Part shown: in pieces, positions 55,289 through 64,000 of the stretch
Layout: every line of letters begins with the position of its first letter
Numbering within the stretch: position 1 is the first letter of the stretch
Source of the DNA: Mercurialis annua
Taxonomy: Eukaryota; Streptophyta; Magnoliopsida; Malpighiales; Euphorbiaceae
DNA: 64,000 nt
Reading direction: 5' to 3'
NCBI RefSeq assembly: GCF_937616625.2
Contig: NC_065571.1
Location: 51,135,651-51,199,650 of the forward strand
Position numbers and translations under genes: made by a program
Notes under the pieces: model-generated
What the model was told of the DNA's origin: nothing
What the model saw: the letters and a program-made list of their open reading frames with translations, nothing else
The model's database searches: none

Positions 55289-55905
55289 TATTACTTTATC
55301 ACATTGCCGAGACCAAAACCCATCATAACTCAGTCATGTTACCGAAACCAAGACCCACCATAACTCAGTCACGTTACCGAGATGCAGACTAGTTATAGTC
55401 ATGTCTTAGCTCTGAGACCGAAACTCAATCTGTAATCCTAAGGATGGACTGCCCGAGATGAAACCCAAGTCGACATGTTTGAGCTCGGACCCAAAAAAGG
55501 AATAAATTCAACATGTCTGAACTCGGTTCGAGATATCAAAAGAACTTCATAACGTATAAAGAAATGAGAAAGAAGGGGAACCACCAAAGACCCTCTTACA
55601 ATGGAACGTCTGACACCATAAGAGCAGGTCGCATGTCACGCCTCTAATAAAATGATTAACCGAAAGGGACAACAGACTCGGACATGTCAGAACTCTCTAT
55701 ATGTACCTCAAACCATGTAACGGTTAATACTATTTTTCACATTCTTTACTCATCTTTTTTTTTTCTATCTTTCTTATACTCATACTAATTTGGTCCTCAA
55801 AGCACCGCCTGAATCCATTCTAGTGTCATTTTGACGAGTTGTTCCTCTCTTTGAGGTGGGCTTCCCTTGTTTGTTCGACATCTTGTACTGATATCATTAA
55901 AATAA
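55289..55905 (+). repeat. Possible older LTR fragment adjoining the gypsy element
   Basis: Less AT-rich than its surroundings, with two similar units of about 38 bp (ACCAAAACCCATCATAACTC, AGTCATGTTACCGA and the next one). A TATA-like CTCTATATGTACCTC lies near 55697, a CT-rich stretch follows, and GAGGTGGGCTTCCC near 55852 could be a primer-binding region. This looks like the 3' part of an old LTR into which the young element jumped. No second LTR was found. Confidence 0.4.
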
Positions 55906-57540
55906 ATAATCTCGATACAATGTCTTAGCAATATAAAATCAGTCTTATAATAAATCACCTTAACAGGTAATCAAGCAACTTGGTTTGCTGATCTTATCAC
56001 TCTAACATTCGTTAATTAAAAGAAAGAAAATTTATAACGTCCAATTGACAATAAACCGAATATATAATTGTTTTTAAATTATTTATCTTTACAGCTCTAT
56101 TTGCTTAATATCCGATCAATTTGTTAAGAAGTTTTGATATTTGCTTGAGTTTAATATTTTTTTAAACAAATGTACATCCGGTTATAAACAAATCAAGCAA
56201 ATTTCTATAAGAAGATAAAAATAAAATCGCTACAAAAAAGAAAGCAAATAAAAATTATCAAAAAGCAAGACAATCCACGTATTAATAGATAAAAACACAT
56301 AGTTTATTATAACATTAAAAAAAAGTAAAATTGAAAGTACGTATCGTTAGTGAAAAAAGCAAACGACATCTCCAAATGAACTTACTTTTGGAAGAATGAT
56401 AAGAAATTTTGTTTAAAAAAACGTAGCTAGGGTTTTAGTGACTATCTTTAGCTTTCTATTTAAATATGATTTAATTGTTTTAAAAATCACAAAAATTTAT
56501 CGTGTTTTACAATTATAATATAAACTTTTAATTTTGACAATTCAAATGACAAACTATTATTTTATTGTAATTCAAATCACCGAACAATTTTTTATTAAAA
56601 AATAATAATGTGACTATAGAATACTATTTCTCCCTCCACATGAGTAAGTTTTTAACTTGTAAAAATTTGAAAATAGACATTTGCCAATATCAAAAAAAAA
56701 ATCATACGATAAAATTTGCAAAAGATATCATAATTTGTAAATTTTTAAAGGAATTAAACCTTTAAGGGAAAAAAAATGCAAAAATGACCCTAATGTATAG
56801 TCCACATTTTATATTGACACCTCACGTATTTTGAATTTCAAAAAGTGCCCTAACGTTTTAAAAAAGCATTAAAAATGACCCTTATGGTAATATTTTCATT
56901 TAATGTCATACATATTTTTATTCAACGTCGTTTATTTTTTGTGTTTTTTGATACTTTTTTCACAATATTAAGATAATATTTAAAATTCAAAATATAAGAG
57001 GCGTCAATAAGAGACACAATGTATACATGAGATTCATTTTTGCACCCTTTAAAATAGTACAACATTCAACCTCATTAGACTTTTTGACACTGATTTCAAG
57101 TACAACTTCAGCGAAGCAATGTGGTTTGGGCTTGTTGGTGATATTTCTTTTAGAAATGATCTATTTTAATGTGGAGTTTGCCCAAATTAGTCCATGTTTC
57201 AAAGCCTGAAAAACGCACCCAGTCTATATAAAATTATGGGGCTGCCTTAACAAGTATTTTAGAATCATACATCATTGCTAGATTAAGCCCATGCCATGTC
57301 TAGCCCACAGAGTCCAAACAGTTATACTCGACGCAATGTGTAAATGTCACTAGTTTATATGGATCACCACTAGACTTGGGCCCGTCCGGTCTAGCCGCGT
57401 AGGACCAGATTTGGTTATTGATTTTTTTAGAGAGTTTTCAAAAATACTCATACTGTGTATAAATATTTTGAAAAATACGGTTTGTTTGGGTTGGTTTTTA
57501 CGGTTTGATTTTTAAAAGTTGCGAAATTACACTTTCTGAG
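55906..57540. other. Intergenic, no gene seen
   Basis: AT-rich. 56770-56900 has AATGACCCTAATGTATAGTC and GTGCCCTAACGTTTTAAAAA, similar in style to foldback arms elsewhere in the window, but unpaired. The frame at 57027-57209 is not supported. Confidence 0.35.
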
Positions 57541-57559
57541 TTGAAAAATACGGTTTTTT

Positions 57560-57960
57560 ATTTAAAAACCAGTAAGTTTACTATCGGGTTACTAACAGTT
57601 TACTAACGGTTTACAAACAAAAAGTTTACTAACGATTTACTAACATTCTACTAACGGTTTTTATTTATAAAAATACGGTAAATCTCCTATCGGTTTACTA
57701 ACAAAAACTTTACTATCAATTTACTAAATGTTTACTAACAGTTTACTTAAAAGTCAAATTTACTATTAATTTATTTTTTAACCGTATAGTTAATTCATTA
57801 ATCGTAAACTATCAGTTTACTAAAAAATAAGTTAATTTACCATACGTTTACTAACAGTTTATTAGTTTTACTAAAAATTATAGCTAATTTATTAAATATA
57901 AAGTATAGTTATATTTATTAAACGTTTACTAACAGTTTACTATCGTTTTATTGAATAATA
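57560..57960. repeat. Degenerate array of TTTACTAAC(A/G)G motifs
   Basis: About 20 copies of GTTTACTAACGG or close variants (GTTTACTATCG, GATTTACTAAC) at irregular spacing of 10-25 bp. It may be the subterminal region of a DNA transposon. No ends were found. Confidence 0.7.
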
Positions 57961-59150
57961 AATCAGACTCCTGAAATAAAAAATCTCTGGTTCTATTTTC
58001 TCATTAATGGCTTCGCTAAAATAATTAATAAAACTTTTAGGAAACTACTAATAAACCGTTAGTGAACTGCATACCCACTTACATTGTTCGCTGACTCCTA
58101 AAATTATCAACTACCCATTTTAATCAAAAATCCAGCACTGATTTCATCAGATCCACAGATGTCAGCAAACCACCGCAAACCCATCAATTCAAACAAATCC
58201 ACAAAATCTGGGAAACCCTCAGCCGCCACAACCATCGATCAACAACCCAATTTAATAACAACAGATTCTAAGCAACCATCACCGCACCTCACCAGCAGAA
58301 GAAGAAATTCCATCACCGCCGCAGAAATTCCAAATTTCGCCTATTAAACCATCGCTGGAACCGTTCGTTTCTTTTTATTTCTTCTTCGAAGAAACAAAGA
58401 GGAGGAGGAGCGTTGATGACGATGAATGGAAGATTCGTGGAGCAGCAAAAACAAACGGCACCGTAATTTTCAATAGCATAACGTAGGAAACAATTTTAGA
58501 AAGTATTATTCAACACGGACATTTGAAACAGTAAAAGTGAGATTAATTAAGGCTTCCACAGTGTACCATATAATTTTCTCATTTTTTTATTATAAGTATG
58601 GTTCGAACTCAACCTTTAAAAAACCCACTATTTTCTGAGCGGGTTTGAAATCAGACCTTCATCTTTATATAACTTCTCATTTAAACCTGCAAAAATTTGG
58701 CGGAACCGCATATATAGAATACAAGCGCCGAGTTTGAATAACAAATATAAAGCTCGGGTCAGACTTGTGCTTACATAAAAAAAATAAAACCTAATAAGTC
58801 TAATCTGAACCTAATCCCATGAACAAATCTAATCACAACCACAATAAATCAATAATTAATGTATTGTTATAACCATCCGTATAGGTAGGAGTGTATATAA
58901 ATCAAACCAAACCGAATAAGCGAACTAAATTGATAAATTTCATTCAGTTAAAATTAGGCTGGATTATAAAAATATTAACATTTAATTTGTTATTATATTT
59001 AACATCTTTTTTTTTATCACAAATTGCATAAAATATCCAAATGAATCGATTAATTCAGTTTAAAGTTTTTTATTATTTAATTGGATTCTACTTGAAAACA
59101 ATCAATTTGATTCAATTTAAACTGAATGCACAAGAACTCATCATGCCTCG
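57961..59150. other. Intergenic; C/A-rich patch with a 62-codon frame, not called
   Basis: 58159-58347 is open (MSANHRKPINSNKSTKSG...) but low in complexity, with no promoter or continuing exon. GAGGAGGAGGAGCG follows it. It is probably the inner part of the same repeat unit as the TTTACTAAC array. The rest is AT-rich. Confidence 0.35.
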
Positions 59151-59152
59151 GT

Positions 59153-59398
59153 AGAAAAATTCTTAGGTAGACTGAGTTTACCACGTCATCTGTATATTAG
59201 ACCAGTCACATTAGAACAACTCGTTAAAATGATGGCAAAATTATAATAAACGTATAATAAATGTGTTCAAATTTTAATGATGATTATAATTTTTCCATCA
59301 TTTATATTACATTTTTCCATCATTTTAATAAAATATTATAATGTGATTGGCGTAGTTTAAAATGACGTGATAGACTCAATCTGTTTAAGAATTTTCTC
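59153..59398. mobile_element. MITE (246 bp) with long inverted ends
   Basis: The left end is GAAAAATTCTTAGGTAGACT, GAGTTTACCACGTCAT, CAGTCACATTA. The right end is the inverse, with TAATGTGATTGGCGTAG, AAAATGACGTGATAGACTC and TTTAAGAATTTTCTC. Confidence 0.75.
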
Positions 59399-59451
59399 CA
59401 TCTATATGTTAGTTTAATAATAAAAGGTAAGATGTACTTATGAAAATTTAT

Positions 59452-59613
59452 ACAAGACAACGGTTACATCATGTAGCCAATAGTGTGTTAGTAATGTTAC
59501 TAATGCATAATATTTAATGATATAAAAAATAAATAATAATTAAAAGATTTCATATTTTCATCGATTTGTTATAAAAATGACATGCCGCAATAATAATATT
59601 TGATAAACACTTT
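59452..59613 (+). mobile_element. MITE of the TGACGTGGCGCAA family, copy 3
   Basis: CAAGACAACGGTTACATCAT, AGTGTGTTAGTAATGTTA, AATATTTAATGATATAAAAA, AAAAATGACATGCCGCAATA and TTTGATAAACAC follow the order of the copy at 59874. Strongly diverged. Confidence 0.6.
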
Positions 59614-59873
59614 ATACTTATTTACCTCTCATTTTTTAGAAAATGATTAATATACATAATGATTGAATTACCTTCGCTAGACTCTAAATTAGAGGTAAAT
59701 TTAAATATTTATTCTATAAATTATGTTATAGTTGATACTGACTTAGAAATAGCCGAACTCCAGGCATCTACCAGATAACTAGACTCGCCCACAATGAAGG
59801 GCATTTGGTATGGTGGCATGATTCTTCAGGGTTGCCTCCTTTACTTCGAAATTTCTGCTTTCTGATTGAGAAA

Positions 59874-60052
59874 AATTATTGCACACAACCGTTGCGCCAT
59901 ATCATTCGTGCAACAAACCAATTGTGCGTTAGGCATGTGGAAAATTAAATGATAAAAAAAATAAGTAATAACTAAAAGATTCCCTATCGCAAATGCTCAT
60001 TGGCTTGATGTAAAAATGACGTGGCGCAATGATTGCATGGGATAAACACTCT
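59874..60052 (+). mobile_element. MITE of the TGACGTGGCGCAA family, copy 4 (best preserved)
   Basis: The left end is GCACACAACCGTTGCGCCAT. The right end is AATGACGTGGCGCAATGATT, GCATGGGATAAACACTC, an inverted counterpart. The centre GTGCGTTAGGCATGTGG and AATGATAAAAAAAATAAGTA is shared by all copies. Confidence 0.8.
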
Positions 60053-61045
60053 CTGATTGATGATCAGGTGTGACCAGAGGTAAAACATAAGAAAGATAGT
60101 GAAAAAGTTAGCAGGTGAGAGGAAAGAAGATTATCAATAGTGAAAAAATAACTTGACTTAGATTTAAGCATAATATTTGTATGAGATTGTAAGTGTAACT
60201 ATAAAAACCTAAAGCATTATGATAAAAGCATAATTGACGCCAATAATACCCTTTGTTTATTTATACACTAGCAAATGTGTATCCGGAAGGGAGCGTTGGG
60301 GACCCATATTTCCCCACAAAATTCTTATTACAGTCAAAAAGAGGCATCCATATCCAAATAATTGTATCAATTGGTGATGGTGGTAGACCCTTATATCATT
60401 ATTACATTTGCCTTACTCAAAGTCTATAAAATTATCCCTAATTGTACTCTTTAAATAAATTGTATTTTTATAAAATAAAGACTTTTATTATTCAATAGAA
60501 AATATTATGTACGAAAAATATTTAAAGAATAATTTTTAAAATCACTTTCAATAATTTTGTTTGTTTACAATTTGTTATTATAGCTTTTTTTTTCATAAAT
60601 ATTAATTAATTTTTTTAATTTGCGTTATCTTTTTTATATTGAAAAAAGTATATTCTTAAATAATAAATAAATAATTAATTTTAAGTTAAAATTCCATTAT
60701 TATACTATAAAAAATAGAATTTTGTTCCGTATTTGTAAAGAATCAAATTAACTAGTTATTTAATTTTTTGATCAAGTTGTCATAAATGAAGTTCAAACAT
60801 TAAAATAAAAAAAATCAAGACTCAAAATGTACCACAATTTAAAAAAATTATTAAAAGATAGGGAGAGTTATACTCAAATAATGAAGATAATATTTGAAAA
60901 ACAATTGTATGAACAATTGTAATTTGCAAGTAATAGTAATACAGTTTAAAATAATATATGGGACTCTTGATTTATTAAAATTTAAAAAATTTACTTCTAA
61001 AGAAATTGACATTTTTAAGCAGTTCATTTAAAAATTTGAAAATTA
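60053..61045. other. Intergenic, no gene seen
   Basis: AT-rich, no supported reading frame, RNA gene or repeat boundary. Confidence 0.35.
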
Positions 61046-61046
61046 C

Positions 61047-61650
61047 GTGGGCGTTTGGTTTAACTTTTCGGTAGAACTTTTAACTTTTACTTTTAGAAAA
61101 TTTCACTGGAGCATTTAGCGAAGTATTTTTAAAGGTTTTTAGAATTTTTTGTACCTACAACAACTGCTGTTGAAAAAACTCCAATTTGAATTTTTTTGCC
61201 AACAACTAGTAGCTGTTTTTCTATTTTTAATTATTTAGATAAAATTATCACTACTAAAATATATTAGTTTTATAATATATAAAATAATTGTTTTATAATA
61301 TATAAAAAATTTTAAATTATTTTTAAATATAGTAATCATTTAAGAATTATATAAAATTATCTTATTTATATTAGAATGGCTTTAATTCAATAATCTTTAA
61401 ATAAATCATATATTTATTAAAGTAAATATATAAATAAATTTAAATCAAATATTGCTTCTTATAAAAAAATACTTCAATTATTTTTATTAAATATAATATA
61501 GCATAATTTATGTATAGTTTAATAAAAAAATAAAAATTATACCCTAGGTCATTTTACATATAAACATCTCCATCTAATCAAATTTCATCAAACACATATA
61601 CTCTATCAGCTAACAACTATCAGCAACAGCTAACAGCTACCGGTATGGGT
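61047..61650. mobile_element. Possible non-autonomous DNA transposon
   Basis: The left side GGGCGTTTGGTTTAACTTTT and an AACAACTGCTGTTG palindrome are followed by an AT-rich centre. The right side has CATCAAACACATATAC and repeated AACAGCTAACAGCTA. The ends look loosely inverted (GCGTTTGGTT / AATTTCATCAAACAC). Tentative. Confidence 0.35.
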
Positions 61651-61658
61651 ATAAGGGG

Positions 61659-61860
61659 GCTCGAGTTAGGCCAAGCTTGAGCTCGAGCGTGTCATACAAG
61701 CTCGAGTTAGGCCAAGCTCGAGCTCAAGCGTGTCATACAAGCTCGAGCTCGAGCTCGAATAGGCCTAAATTTTGAAACTCGAGCTCCACCAATAGCCGAG
61801 CTATTCAATCTCGACTTAAATTCAATAAAAATACAATCAATAACGATACTTTCTAATATT
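61659..61860. mobile_element. hAT-like end with tandem 41-bp units of GAGCTCGAG type
   Basis: GCTCGAGTTAGGCCAAGC followed by TTGAGCTCGAGCGTGTCATA occurs twice in tandem (61659-61699 and 61700-61740), then GCTCGAGCTCGAGCTCGAAT. The same motif style and the CGTGTCATACAA / TGTGTTATACAA spacing occur at 14868-15262. Confidence 0.6.
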
Positions 61861-62079
61861 TGGTGTATTTTATTTTTTTATAAAATATACCTCTCCACTT
61901 TTTTTGTCAATTTAGCAAAATATATTTGTCTTTATTAGCTTAAATATAACTTTAGCTACTATCTTCAAATTTAACTCTTCTTAATAACTGACTCTACGAT
62001 TTAATTTACAGTGCATTTATTAATTATAGGGTTATACTAGTATTTTCTTTTACAATTTAAGATAAAACAATCACTATCT

Positions 62080-64000
62080 TAATCTGAGCGGAACGGGGTT
62101 CGGTGGCCGCTCGCCCAGACTTATGGCTGACTTCGGATATAGAAAAGGGTTAAAAAATGGAGTCGTCGCCTAGTTCAACCAGCAAATGCTTTTTATACCG
62201 ACTAGATAACATTACTCGCTTATAGGTAAGATTATCGTGCATTGGACCAAAAGACCGGCTTTGTGGACCTCCCTGGAACTTATGTGCTTGGCTTATTAGT
62301 TACTTGTTTTATTTACCGGACATATTTGTTTATCTCATCTCAATATTCAAATAGCATGCCAACAGATATAATACTGGAAATGTAAACAAGTATGAAAGTG
62401 TATAAACATTGAGCCTCGCATATAACCCAATCTGAACTGGTCATGCAAAGCAAGTAACAGGTACTCCTAAGCATACATCTAAACATGGCAGTTTCTAACA
62501 AATATCAAAAGTCTGGCTGGTCTAGATTGATTACATGTACAAAGACCAAATCGGGAGTCCAAGTTTGATTGATTTTATTAGGTGATTTTGAATACCCTAT
62601 ACAACATTTACTACTTTTCGTGATAGTACTAAGATGTCTAAGTTATTGGCTATAATTGATTTGATTTAGCTAATTTAACATGGTTAGTCCATTAGTCTCT
62701 TAATACTGGATTTGTCATGTTTTTGGAAAGCAAAACATTGCAAACATGCTCAAAAGAAGTTGCTATGCATGCAATGTGAGGAATACTTTTAAACCTCGTT
62801 GATTTTTTAGTGCCTGACACTCGCGTTGGTGTGGTGAAAACTGGTTCTCGATTAGAACATGGAAGTTGTCCGCCTCATCAATACGATTCTATTGGTTTGA
62901 ATTGGGGTTCATTCCTAGATCGGGTGGTCCCTGAACTCGATCTGGATGTGGTTGGGTTCGCTTGTTTTGATAGTATAAGCCAACGGCGCCGGCAGTGTGT
63001 CATGGCGGTGACAGCGACGTCGTCTGGGGTAAGGGTAGCAGCAGTTTGTCATGTTGTCGTTTTGACTCGGTGTTTCATGTAAAAACACTCAAAACGCATC
63101 AAAAAGCATAAAGAATGCAAAAAACACATACTTGGATTGATTTAAAGTGTATAATATCGAATTTAAACACAAAACAGCTGATTTCTTGGTGAATTTAGCT
63201 AAGGCAACTTGAGGTAAACAAGCTTAATGCATTCTAAGCTCGTAATTCTGGATTGTTAGCATACATCATGTATTAAAACAACTTATAATCATATAAATTT
63301 TGAATTTACATGGCAATTTCACTAAGACACGTAATTTGACAATTATGGCTAAAATAATGAAATAAACCAATATGCATCCTAATTGGCAAATAACTCAGCG
63401 ATTTACAACTAATATGGCATAAAGTGATAAATGAAAAATTAAGGGTCCTCAGAAGTAGCGTTCTAAGTCCTTGGCTCATTTGTTGCCGAAGAGAATGCGA
63501 AATCTAACTTCGAATATGTGCAGAGTTGTGTTCTTAGAGAATCAAAGCGTACTTCAGGTGTTTTTAGGACTAGAATTGAATATTTTTATGTGTGTTGGTG
63601 AGTTCAGCCAGATTAGGATTTTTTGCTCGGGGGTCGAATTTTCTAGGATAGAGTTTTGTGCTTCCGGTCTGACCATTGACTCAGCTGTTTTAAGGCTGTT
63701 TATATAGAGCTGATTAGAATTTAGAGTTTACTTAAGTTAATTTACTATTTTGCCTAGTTGTTTAGGTTAAGGTTGAGGAAGTGTTAAGTGATAAGTGATT
63801 AGGATTATCTTTTAATTATTTACTTTTAAGTTTTGTTACCTTTAATTTTCAAATTTGGACTTGCTAGCGAACTAAAAATGTGTTAAAAGTCAGCTTTAAT
63901 GCCTAAAAGTGTCAAAAAGGCTTTTAAGACCATATGAATTTGGATATGGTTAATTTTAATTCGTAAAATTTACAAATTAGTCCATAAACTTCTAATATAT
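62080..64000 (-). repeat. Probable LTR-retrotransposon remnant, no coding capacity
   Basis: On the minus strand there is a TATA-like CTCTATATAAACAG near 63700 and, downstream, GGCGACGACTCCATTTTTTA at about 62165, similar to the GGCGACTCC sequence often found just inside plant gypsy LTRs. The plus-strand frames at 62810 and 63471 show no domain. No paired LTR or target duplication is in the window, and the element may run past its end. Confidence 0.35.

Noticed and set aside
58159..58347. 62-codon frame MSANHRKPINSN
   Set aside because: Low complexity, no promoter or splice signals, next to a repeat array.
62810..63082. 90-codon frame in the right-hand segment
   Set aside because: It begins at a non-ATG codon, shows no domain, and lies in a probable LTR remnant.

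Overview
The window is nuclear DNA from a flowering plant, most likely a eudicot. It is AT-rich, its genes contain GT-AG introns, and the recognisable products belong to plant families: an LLM-domain B-GATA factor, a GT31 galactosyltransferase and an IRT3/ZIP4-type metal transporter. The transposable elements are also of plant type (Tat-like Ty3/gypsy, MULE, hAT, Stowaway-like MITEs, tRNA-derived SINEs). The species cannot be named from the sequence.

Layout. 1-8.9 kb has no convincing gene. It holds a foldback element with perfect 17-bp termini, two related blocks rich in GATACAT and TGACGCG motifs, and a possible SINE. 8.95-11.0 kb is a three-exon GATA factor on the minus strand with a predicted GC-AG intron and a SINE in its second intron. 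11-25 kb is a graveyard of small elements: a long nested-TIR foldback, paired MITEs, a MULE-type MITE inside a hAT-like element, a decayed MULE transposase start and a dispersed LINE-like repeat. 25.4-36.7 kb is the main gene island: a 77-codon small protein (plus), an acidic 166-residue protein (minus), a seven-exon beta-1,3-galactosyltransferase (minus) and a four-exon ZIP transporter (minus). 37-44 kb is again transposon territory, including a Stowaway/MITE/hAT nest and a complete MULE copy with a 9-bp target duplication and termini built from consecutive hairpins. 44.2-55.3 kb is one young Ty3/gypsy element of 11,108 bp with 762-bp LTRs and a 5-bp target duplication. 55.3-64 kb holds LTR remnants, MITEs and repeats, with no gene.

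The host genes show no sign of acting in one pathway. They are separate loci for transcription control (chloroplast and nitrogen-response type GATA), Golgi glycosylation and metal uptake. The most informative material is mobile DNA. The gypsy element carries an antisense three-exon gene and lacks the second RNase H and the first half of integrase, yet inserted recently. Both LTRs place the TATA box in the loop of a perfect 18-bp hairpin. The MULE termini are chains of GC-rich palindromes. All gene models come from reading splice signals and reading-frame phase by eye; no database search or transcript data were available.
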